Source of the DNA: Cylindrotheca closterium
Lineage: Eukaryota > Bacillariophyta > Bacillariophyceae > Bacillariales > Bacillariaceae
NCBI GenBank assembly: GCA_933822405.4
Contig: CAKOGP040001851.1
Coordinates: 1 to 15,866, forward strand
Length of the DNA: 15,866 bases
Direction of reading: 5' to 3'
Translations under genes and position numbers: made by a program
Part shown: piece by piece, positions 1-7,600 of the stretch
Numbering within the stretch: the first letter of the stretch is position 1
Layout: the number at the start of each line of letters is the position of its first letter
The notes under the pieces: generated by a model
The model's database searches: none
What the model was told of the DNA's origin: nothing
What the model saw: the letters and a program-made list of their open reading frames with translations, nothing else

Positions 1-11
1 AAAACGCTTGC

Positions 12-1718
12 ATGGCAGCCCCACAGTTTCATAGGGCCGCCGAAGAACGGGAGATCGTCCCCATGTTGTTATCCCTAATTGTGCAGGCCGCCTGTATTCC
101 TGGAGAGCTCGACAATAGTCTCCTCCAGGAGCCGGCACTGGAGAATATCCAACGTTTCTTCTATTTGGCGTTCAAACATGGAACGTCAACTCTAACGGGG
201 CCCTCCGATAGTTGGTACGCATGTCAGTACTGCACCAGGTGGGTATTGTTCCATGCTGGAATCCTTCCTATGTACGTGGAACGGGTAAAGGATCCAAACG
301 TGGTTGTCACATGTGGGGCATCTGGATACGGCTCCATGTGCGATATGCTCCACAACAGCAGAACTGAGCAACAAAGAGCTAATGAGGAGCTCGAAGAAGC
401 TAGGGCGGCCCTGCAAGAAGCATCGAAGAAGCGTTCTCGAGACGAAGAGAACCTCGATGGTTTACGGGCGGAGCTACACAGCAGCAGAACTGAACAACAA
501 AGAGCTGATGAGAACCTTGATGGTTTGTGGGCGGAGCTACACAGCAGCAGAACTGAACAACAAAGAGCTGATGAGGAGCTCGATGGTTTGCGGGCGGAGC
601 TACACAGCAGCAGAGCTGAGCTACACAGCAGCAGAACTGAACAACAAAGAGCTGATGAGAACCTCGATGGTTTACGGGCGGAGCTACACAGCAGCAGAAC
701 TGAGCAACAAAGAGCTAAAGAGAACCTTGTGTTGGGAATTCACGTGCGCGTGTAAGAACTAATGAAGTACTGTTGGGACTAACAAAGTACTTGTGGAAAA
801 TCCAGGTTTATATGGATTAAAAGTGGTCTTCAGGCGTGACAAATAGATAGGATATACCGGTAGCTGGGTCAGAACCAGCTTGTCACATTTTTGAGGACCA
901 GACTGGCTGTTTTGAATGATCGGATGAATCACATGCACGATCCATCGCTCGAAGGAGTGTGTTGGGAATTCACGTGCGCGTGTAAGAACTAATGAAGTAC
1001 TGTTGGGACTAACAAAGTACTTGTGGAAAATCCAGGTTTATATGGATTAAAAGTGGTCTTCAGGCGTGACAAATAGATAGGATATACCGGTAGCTGGGTC
1101 AGAACCAGCTTGTCACATTTTTGAGGACCAGACTGGCTGTTTTGAATGATCGGATGAATCACATGCACGATCCATCGCTCGAAGGAGTGTGTTGGGAATT
1201 CACGTGCGCGTGTAAGAACTAATGAAGTACTGTTGGGACTAACAAAGTACTTGTGGAAAATCCAGGTTTATATGGATTAAAAGTGGTCTTCAGGCGTGAC
1301 AAATAGATAGGATATACCGGTAGCTGGGTCAGAACCAGCTTGTCACATTTTTGAGGACCAGACTGGCTGTTTTAGCCAACACCTTGATGGTTTACGGGCG
1401 GAGGTACACAGCAGCAGAACTGAGCAACAAAGAGCTAATGAGGAGCTCAAAGAAGCTAGGGCGGCCCAGCAAGAAGCATCGAAGAAGCGTTCTCGAGACG
1501 AAGAGAACCTCGATGGTTTACGGGCGGAGCTCCGAAATGCCAACGATGAAATGGTTGCAACAAAGCGGCGTTGTATCGAGGAGCTAGTACGCCAAACCCG
1601 TGTTCTAGAGGATCGGTGTAGTGTGCTGGAGCAAGATCCAGAGAGACACAGTCATGCCAAATTTCGTGCGCTTAACAAGGCATTGGAAACATGCCGACAT
1701 TGCCCACCAACACAATGA
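12..1718 (+). CDS. Coiled-coil repeat protein gene, interrupted by an LTR-like insert
   Basis: The reading frame starts at the ATG at 12 and is open to 755. The real coding part ends at the CTT codon at 726-728, where an insert begins; the same protein pattern resumes in the same frame at 1386 and stops at TGA 1716-1718, giving 239 + 110 = 349 residues without the insert. The N-terminal ~115 residues look globular, with a C-x2-C (CQYC), and are not recognised. From about residue 120 it is a long charged coiled coil of 21-residue units beginning ENLDGLRAELHSS; Leu/Ser/Gln/Ala at unit positions 3, 6, 10, 13, 17 and 20 give a regular a/d heptad pattern. A segment containing EASKKRSRDEENLDGL occurs on both sides of the insert. 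The frame is open upstream to the window edge, so the true start may lie outside. Function unknown; either a structural or scaffold-like protein, or a pseudogene. The frame continuity is seen; expression is not known. Confidence 0.6.
447..719 (+). repeat. 63-bp coding tandem repeat (three heptads per unit)
   Basis: Units start at 447, 510, 573 and 657, and a fifth begins at 720 and resumes after the insert at 1386. Each unit encodes 21 residues, exactly three coiled-coil heptads. The third unit is 21 bp longer because AELHSSR, exactly one heptad, is duplicated. Copy-number change therefore preserves both reading frame and heptad register. Confidence 0.85.
730..1373. repeat. 230-bp direct tandem repeat, 2.8 identical copies
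   Basis: Copies begin at 730, 960 and 1190, each with TGTTGGGAATTC. The first two are 230 bp; the third stops after 184 bp and runs into the terminal AGCCAACA. I see no differences between copies by eye. Each unit is a 184-bp part shared by all three plus a 46-bp part (914-959, 1144-1189) missing from the last. Each unit contains a CACGTG E-box, a GTAAGA and a hairpin AGCTGG-N7-CCAGCT. Confidence 0.93.
752..1375 (+). other. Candidate intron inside the LTR-like insert
   Basis: A strong donor-like GTAAGA begins at 752, just where the coiled-coil frame would otherwise stop (TAA at 753-755). An acceptor-like CTGTTTTAG ends at 1375. Removing 752-1375 (624 nt, a multiple of three) joins GT of codon 750-751 to C1376, making a Val codon, and continues directly into the downstream frame. 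The net effect is a small in-frame addition of insert-derived residues. The polypyrimidine tract is weak and no clear branch site is seen, so splicing is a hypothesis. Confidence 0.4.
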
Positions 1719-1768
1719 TGATACTGTAGGAGAGTTGTTGCAGTACGAACAACAACTAAGAGCGAAGA

Positions 1769-2635
1769 ATGGATACACTTCTTGACGCTCATGTAAAGCA
1801 ATACGGCGACCCAGAAGATATTGTGAAGATCTTTAGACAGCAGGAAGCCATCATCAGGAGTCTGCAGGATAGGATACCTGCGGATTCCGCGGCGGCTAGT
1901 CATATTGGTGATGTCAGATTGGCTCAGGATTCCAATCCTCAAGGGGAAGGCGACCCCTTCAATGTTGACGACGCCCCGGATCAAGGAAACAACGCTGACA
2001 ATGGTCCGGAAGGGAACTTTGACAACGAAGTAGAAGGTGATCCTGCTCCCGACAATAGTCAAGAAGGTGATGATGTTGCTCCCAACAATGGTCAAGGAAG
2101 CAACGTTGACAATGGTCCAGAAGGGAACGTTGACAACAAAGTACAAGAAGGTGATCCTGCGCCCGACAATAGTCAAGAAGGTGATGATGTTGCTCCCGAC
2201 AATGGTCAAGGAAGCAACGTTGACAATGGTCCAGAAGGGAACGTTGACGTTGACAATGAAGTACAAGAAGGTGATCCTGCGCCCGACAATAGTCAAGAAG
2301 GTGATGATGTTGCTCCCGACAATGGTCAAGGAAGCAACGTTGACAATGGTCCAGAAGGGAACGTTGACAACGAAGTACAAGAAGGTGATCCTGCGCCCGA
2401 CAATAGTCAAGAAGGTGATGATGACGATGTTGTCGTGGCAATAGGCAGATACGTACCATGCCCTTTCACTACCATCTCGGGCATGCCTTGTAGGGCTTTT
2501 GGTAATGTCAGCGTTTGTTATCTCGACAGGCCGAGATTGACTACCCATGTCAATTGTCCTCTTTGGTGGCCAAAGGCGGAATCAACTTTGGTTAACGCCG
2601 TACACCAGTCGCTTCTTTCAATCCTTGAGCCTTGA
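1769..2635 (+). CDS. Acidic repeat protein, unknown function
   Basis: This 288-codon frame starts at ATG 1769 (MDTLLDAHVKQYG) and ends at TGA 2633-2635. Residues 1-50 are helical, with an IVKIFRQQEAIIRSLQDRI stretch resembling a short coiled coil. Residues ~70-215 are a strongly acidic, Asn/Gly/Pro-rich repeat with units containing DNSQEGDDVAP and NVDNGPEGNVD. The last ~70 residues are ordinary-looking, with Cys in PCPF, MPCRAF, SVCYL and VNCPLWW. No family is recognised. It lies 50 bp downstream of the stop of the coiled-coil gene. An open stretch in an intermediate frame (1654-1782) could link the two, so it may be the C-terminal part of one larger gene broken by two frameshifts. Long open frames on the opposite strand are mirror effects of the repeat. 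Confidence 0.55.
   Translation: MDTLLDAHVKQYGDPEDIVKIFRQQEAIIRSLQDRIPADSAAASHIGDVRLAQDSNPQGEGDPFNVDDAPDQGNNADNGPEGNFDNEVEGDPAPDNSQEGDDVAPNNGQGSNVDNGPEGNVDNKVQEGDPAPDNSQEGDDVAPDNGQGSNVDNGPEGNVDVDNEVQEGDPAPDNSQEGDDVAPDNGQGSNVDNGPEGNVDNEVQEGDPAPDNSQEGDDDDVVVAIGRYVPCPFTTISGMPCRAFGNVSVCYLDRPRLTTHVNCPLWWPKAESTLVNAVHQSLLSILEP
1979..2424 (+). repeat. 114/120/114-bp coding tandem repeat
   Basis: Equivalent points (CCCGACAATAGTCAAGAAGG) occur near 2047, 2161, 2281 and 2395, giving periods of 114, 120 and 114 bp; all are multiples of three. A more diverged unit precedes at 1979-2040. The 6-bp length difference is an extra GTTGAC near 2250. The array encodes the acidic domain of the protein at 1769-2635. 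Confidence 0.9.
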
Positions 2636-2834
2636 GCAGTATGTGATTTAGTCATGGATTCCGCCTAGACCCAGCATACATTGGCTAATTGGTGGGGTCA
2701 AAACAATGGTAAGTTCTGCTTCAAAACTGGTATTGGTTGAACTGTGGGCCTAATTCCAAATTAAAATGTGTGGCTGGCTGTTGCTTGGCTGGTTGTTGTG
2801 TTTGATGTGAGGTGGTCCTTGACTGATGGCCTAG

Positions 2835-3600
2835 TGACTGGAATTTTCGAATACTTTCCCCAATCTCCGTTCTGTTGTATAAAAGTATTGGTAAAACCAT
2901 CAATTCTTGCCCAAATGTAGAGCGAAAACGATCGCTTGCAGCCCCTAATATAGTAGTTGAGATCCTTGGTTGATTGTTGTCTTCGATTTGCCGTTGTTAT
3001 CCTTGGTTGATTGTTGTCTTTGATTTGACGTTGTTCTTGAAACATGCCCATGTGACTGGAATTTCTGATCATTTTTCCCAATCTCCGTTCTGTTGTATAG
3101 AAGTATTCGTAAAACCATCAATTCTTGCCCAAATGCAGTACGAAAACGATCGCTAGCAGCACCATATATAGTAGTTGAAATCCTTGGCTTTTTGTTGTCT
3201 TCGATTTGACGTAGTTCTTGATTGATGGCCACATGACTGGAATTTCCGATCATTTTTCCCAATCTCCGTTCTGTTGTATAGAAGTATTTGACAAACCATC
3301 AGTTCTTGCCCTAATGTAGAACCAAATCGATCGTTAGCGCCACCAAATATATCTGGTGAAGTCCTTGGCTGGTTGTTGTCTTCGATTTGACGTAGTTCTT
3401 GATTGATGGCCTTGTGACTTCAATTTCCGATTATTTTCCCAAATCTCTGCTCTGTTGCAAAAAAGTATTCGACAAACCATCAGTTCTTGCCCGAATGTAG
3501 AACCAAATCGATCGTTAGGACCACCTGATATTGATGTAGGGTTTGCTGGCTGATTGTTGTCAATGATTTCACGTCGATCTTGAGCCACGGCCATGGAACT
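2835..3600. repeat. ~180-bp tandem array, four diverged copies
   Basis: Copies start with TGACTGGAATTT or a variant at 2835, 3053, 3234 and 3415, and a fifth start-like site lies near 3595. Shared blocks include CCCAATCTCCGTTCTGTTG, ACCATCA-TTCTTGCCC and TGTTGTCTTCGATTTG. Periods are 218, 181, 181 and ~180 bp. The longer first unit contains an extra direct repeat. Copies differ at scattered sites, so the array is older than the 230-bp repeat at 730-1373. Confidence 0.88.
2964..3037. repeat. 37-bp direct duplication within the 180-bp array
   Basis: CCTTGGTTGATTGTTGTCTT begins at both 2964 and 3001, so a 37-bp segment is doubled with a few differences. This accounts for the 218-bp first unit of the larger array. 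Confidence 0.8.
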
Positions 3601-3842
3601 GAATTTGCTGGAAGTCAAAAGATTGGCAAAAAAAGGAATCAGACGATATCTCAATGAGAACCTTTGTCGATTGTAACTTTTAAAACAATTGGGATACTCA
3701 CATCCATTTGATTTTCGACTGGGAAAAGACCTCATTGTATGACATGCTTTGTATGGGTAACAAGTGCTCCAGCAAAATATGATGATTGATTGTCATTTTG
3801 GTGATTTTGGAAACTCGTGGATAGGGTGAAGTGAAATCTGGG

Positions 3843-3982
3843 AAATGATCCGTCTAGTACCTAACTCTACAGGATGGTACGGCCAGAGATGATCCGCAAA
3901 TGATCCGTAAATGATCCGTCAAACTCACGTACGTGAAAATGTACCCAAATGATCCGTCAGATGATCCGTCATACGGATCATT
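3843..3982. repeat. Cluster of TGATCCG motifs ending in a palindrome
   Basis: TGATCCG occurs at 3846, 3890, 3901, 3912, 3950 and 3962, mostly as AAATGATCCGTC or AGATGATCCG. It is followed by one inverted copy (CGGATCA, 3974-3980). The last pair forms ATGATCCGT-CAT-ACGGATCAT (3961-3981), a perfect 9-bp inverted repeat with a 3-nt spacer. A 10-bp palindrome CACGTACGTG lies between motifs at 3927-3936. This could be a transcription-factor cluster, a hairpin, or an end of a small transposon. Confidence 0.75.
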
Positions 3983-4013
3983 TTTATATATTATCCATTA
4001 ATGAATACTTTTA

Positions 4014-4436
4014 CTATATGATTTTGCACTTTTTCTTAGGTAATTCATTGGCTTCCTCTTCTCCCCCTGTATCTGACTGTGAGTCTGGCTCTGAATCTGA
4101 ATTGGAACGTTGGGCGTCCTCTTTGTCTGAGTCTGTCTCTGAATCAGAACTGCTGTCTGAGTCTGTCTCTGAATCAGAACTGCTGTCTGAGTCTGTCTCT
4201 GAATCAGAACTGCTGTCTGAGTCTGTCTCTGAATCAGAACTGCTGGCGCCATCATATAGAGTCCTGTTGCCTTGAAGGTTACTGCCAAGGTATCTGCAAC
4301 GTACGCACTTGGCATCCACATCCAGTCGAACTCGACTACGTCGATGCATCCGACAATCTTGGAAAGGCAAGACGGGTGATTCCAGTCGTTATGCTTGTGC
4401 CACATTGGATCCTTATCCTTTATTTTTGCCATATTA
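4014..4436 (-). pseudogene. 3' gene fragment: possible half PARP-type zinc finger plus Ser/Asp-rich tail
   Basis: On the minus strand the frame is open out of the LTR (junction 4436/4437) and reads MAKIKDKDPMW..., then DWNHPSCL and GCIDVVEFD. W-x-H-x2-C followed by an I..vE.fD stretch resembles the second half of a PARP-type zinc finger; the expected upstream C-x2-C would lie beyond the retrotransposon. In the next frame come DAKCVRCRYLG and a tail of SDSETDSDS repeats ending KKKCKII and TAG at 4014-4016. A frame change near 4330-4340, by indel or unrecognised splice, is needed to join the two. It shares strand and order with the SET gene at 11494-12375. It is probably the severed 3' end of that gene or of an adjacent gene. 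Family assignment of the finger is tentative. Confidence 0.45.
4124..4243 (-). repeat. 30-bp tandem repeat, four identical copies
   Basis: TGTCTGAGTCTGTCTCTGAA begins at 4124, 4154, 4184 and 4214, and the whole 30-bp unit is identical each time. In the minus-strand tail frame it encodes a ten-residue Ser/Asp/Glu/Thr unit (SDSETDSDSS). Confidence 0.95.
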
Positions 4437-4647
4437 GATCTTCCATACATATCCGGTTATTGTCATTCATTGTGTATTGTCCGCATAGTTGATGTGGTTT
4501 CATCATCTGACGCGAAAATCCGTTGTGAATGCAATTGTTGATTTATTTTGTGAGTTTCAGGGACAAACTTGAAAGTCACATTCTCTATGACGTGTCACGC
4601 AATTCGCGTGACGCATCACAGGACATATATACATATATGTTCTGATT
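4437..4647 (-). repeat. 3' LTR of the copia-like element
   Basis: Matches 11315-11525 over 211 bp with one difference (A at 4601 against G at 11479). On the plus strand it starts GATCTTCCATAC and ends ATATATGTTCTGATT. The polypurine tract abuts its right edge, which fixes that boundary. Identity stops at 4437 on the other side. Confidence 0.95.
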
Positions 4648-4655
4648 CTCCCTCT
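4648..4655 (-). promoter_or_regulatory. Polypurine tract
   Basis: On the minus strand AGAGGGAG directly precedes the LTR start AATCAGAAC. A purine run at this place primes plus-strand DNA synthesis in LTR retrotransposons. It is short but correctly placed. Confidence 0.7.
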
Positions 4656-4699
4656 GATGGAAAGATCGAAGGTGTCAGAACAGGTCAAAACGAGAACAG

Positions 4700-7600
4700 T
4701 TACCAACCACAAATCATTTTGCGGTTTCGTTCAAAAAGGACTCGAGTTAGGCCTTTGGTGAACATGTCGGCGCGTTGTAGTTCAGTTGAAATTTTCTTCG
4801 CTGTGATTTTTCCATCATCCCAAGTACTGTTGGCATCGCGAGGGGGTCCGTCAGAAGGTTTGCGAATCCAGGACCAGAAGTGGTGCCATTTTGCAAGGAG
4901 CTGGCGGGTACGAGGAGTGATGCGCTGTTCAGTTGCCAGAAGGAGAGCTCCAGCATTGTCTTCAAAGACGGTAGAGGTGATCGAGCGGTTGGATGTTTGT
5001 AGTCCAAGAGGAGGAAGAAGATCCTCAAGAGTATTCTTGATTCCAAGGAGGACGGTCATGGTGCGAGATAGTTGCATGTATTCGGCTTCCAGAGTGCTCA
5101 GTGTGATACATGACAAAAGGGAGCTTTTCCAGAGTAGAGGAACGCCTCCAAAGAAGATGATGTATCCGCCTCGGGACTTGGCGCTAGCAGGATCAAAGGA
5201 GTCTTCAGATTTGTGGAGTCCAGCAAAATCAGCATCGCAGTATGCCTCCAAATCCAATGTTCCATCAAATTCAATAATCAACCCTTTGTCGGATGTCTTT
5301 TTGAGGTAGCGAAGAATGGTTTTTACGGCGGTGGCATGACAAGCCTTGGGTTTAGCATTGAAGCGCGCGGCACATGAAACTGCGTAGCTGATGTCAGGCC
5401 TGGTATTTGTACAAAGGTAGATAAGCATGCCAATAATGGAGCTGTATTTCCAAGGATGTTGGGGCCAGTCTTCACCGGTTTCGTCCTTGCCAAGAGGTGT
5501 GGGACCTGCTGGGACATGGTTGTCATTGCAGTCACTGAGACCTGCAGCCTCTAAAACCTTGGCAATGAGTCCTGTTTGTTTGAGGTGGAAGCGCCCGTCA
5601 TCTAGCTTTTCGATTTCGACTCCAAGGAAGGTTTCAAAGTCGCCCTCAATTTCAAGATCGAAGCCTTTGTCGCGTAGTTGCTGGACCAATTCATCAATTT
5701 TCTCAGGCTTATCACAACTGATACCACAATCATCCACATATACCACGATCATCATGTCTTTACGAATGAGAAAGCACTTGTCGTAGGGTGAACTTTCGAA
5801 TCCAAGTTCCTTGAAGGCTTTCATGACGTGTTCGAACCATAATCGAGGGGCCACGGTAGTTCCATAACAAGATTTTTGTAGATTCAGTACTGTTCGTTCT
5901 CCAGTGATGCTTCGCATGTTTGAATAGAATCCTCGAGGTAGATGAGCAAACATAGGTAGCTCTTTTGGCAATGGGGCGTGTAGGAATGCATTTGTGAAGT
6001 CAATTGATTTCATCACCCAACCTAGCTTCAGACTTAGTACCATGAATATTCGTACGGAAGACCAAGCAACGACGTCGGCTCTGGTGTCCATGTCTAGGTC
6101 TTGTAGGTCGCCTCGTAGTACCCATCTAGCCTTGAATTTAGTAATGGTTCCGTCTGGCAGTCGCTTTCGGCGAAATACCCAAGTTCCTGGAATAACACGA
6201 ACAGTTGCATTGGACTCAGGTGCTTCAAGCCATGTGCGTTTGTGTTCGAGGGCTCGAATTTCTTTCAACGCTGCCTTGCGCCATTGTTCAGCTTCTTCTG
6301 GATGCTTCATTGCTTCATCCCAGGTTAAGATGTCGGGATCGCTTGAGGCAGCCTTGAGGAATTCAATGACATCAGCTGGAGCTCGGCTGTCCATGAAGAC
6401 AAAGTTGGGTTTGTCTTCCAGTTTGTATCCAAGGTAAGAGAAGTGCAGATCGTAGAAACCGGCAATTCCTCCATCGTCAGTGTCTGGTTGAGTTGAGAAT
6501 CGCTTGTATGACTCGTGTTTGGGTGTCAATACTAACTCTTCAGCCGTCAGAAATGGTGTGTCTTTGGGAAATGAGTGTAGATTTTCGACGTCGTTGAAGT
6601 CAGGATTGATGGATTGGTCGAGTTCGCTGAGATGGGAGGAGTATTCGACCTTGCTTGAGTAGGATTTTTGGGACGGATCTGGATCAAGAATGGGGGCCGA
6701 AACACCTTTGGTTGATCTGGTGCTGCGACGTAAGTTGGGACTGAATTGATGGGTGGAAGGTAAGTCTTCAATTGGTCGTTCGCGAGGTAGAGGTGGTTGG
6801 CTTCTGACGTTTGGTTTATTTCTTGGTGTAGGGCGAGGCAATGGAGCTTGTTGCTCCCTCTGTTGTTGAGATGGAAGCTCTGGCTCCCTCTGATTCGAGG
6901 AATCGGTCGTCGAATTTAATGGAGGAGTTGCTTGCATGGGGGCAACAGGCACTCTCTCCCTCTCAAGCGAAGATTGGGAGGTCGGAACAGAAGGAATATT
7001 GGAAGTAGAAGGCGGGCTGCGAGGTTCGAATAGGTCTGGAAGGCCAGTGATGTAGGGGCTGGAGGCAGAATCAAAAGTATCCAGAGGAGATGCAGGGGGC
7101 GGAGGCGGTTGAACAGGTATGGTGGCAAGAGCTGGAGGGTCTGTGTCGTCGGCTGGGAACTGATATTCGGAGTCGGTGAAGAGGGTCTGCCAATGCTCCT
7201 CAAGGAATGTAGGAATTTCTTCGATGCTGGTAGCAATGGTTGCAAACCAGTCATCGAAAACGCAGTTGAATTGAGGTGTGATGGACCCAGTTCTTGGATT
7301 GAGTACCAAGGGGACTGTGCTTGCATGAAATGGGCTGAAACCAAGGTAAACATGGCGTTCGGAGCGTGGCTTGAATTTTGGAATTGTCTTACCATCTGCA
7401 AGTTTCTTGTCCAGGACGTAGGTGGGGCAGCCAAAGACATGGATGTCATGATATTTGGAATGTGGCCATCGTTGGCGGGAGAATTTATCCATTGGGGACA
7501 GTCCAGTAGTCTGGTCAGGAAGGTGATTGTGCAGAAAGACGGCGTGATCGATTGCCATTGGCCATAATGCAAGATCAGCTTGTTCTGGCCAATGGATAGC

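Larger units (their letters stand above)
730..1381. mobile_element. LTR-like (solo-LTR-type) insertion with 5-bp target duplication
   Basis: The insert begins TGTTGGGAATTC and ends TTTTAGCCAACA, so its termini are the inverted repeat TGTTGG/CCAACA with the TG...CA ends typical of retroviral-type integrase products. It is flanked on both sides by CCTTG (725-729 and 1382-1386), a 5-bp target duplication as made by Ty1/copia and Ty3-type integrases. Removing the insert plus one CCTTG restores the coiled-coil frame without loss of a codon. No coding capacity is seen inside, so this is best read as a solo LTR or an LTR-derived non-autonomous element. It is unrelated in sequence to the LTRs at 4437 and 11315. 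Orientation cannot be assigned. Confidence 0.8.
2636..4013. other. Non-coding repetitive spacer
   Basis: No convincing gene is seen on either strand. The open frames present are short, lie within the tandem array, and are not kept in frame from copy to copy because the unit is 180-181 bp. The spacer holds the 180-bp array (2835-3600), a plain AT-rich stretch (3600-3842) and the TGATCCG cluster (3843-3982). Confidence 0.6.

Noticed and set aside
304..762. 152-codon plus-strand frame overlapping the coiled-coil gene
   Set aside because: Shadow frame of the 63-bp repeat; the heptad pattern belongs to the other frame, which also resumes after the insert.
730..1373. CRISPR-like array
   Set aside because: Direct repeats are contiguous 230-bp units without short repeats and unique spacers.
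1652..2548. 298-codon open frame on the minus strand opposite the acidic repeat
   Set aside because: It is the antisense mirror of an in-frame tandem repeat; its length follows from the repeat period being a multiple of three.
2761..3735. Minus-strand frames across the 180-bp array
   Set aside because: Frames break from copy to copy because the unit is 180-181 bp, and residues are not conserved in a coding manner.
4569..5309. 246-codon plus-strand frame over the RNase H region
   Set aside because: Antisense to a well-supported polyprotein; no recognisable features.
7109..7567. 152-codon plus-strand frame over the integrase C-terminal part
   Set aside because: Antisense shadow of pol.
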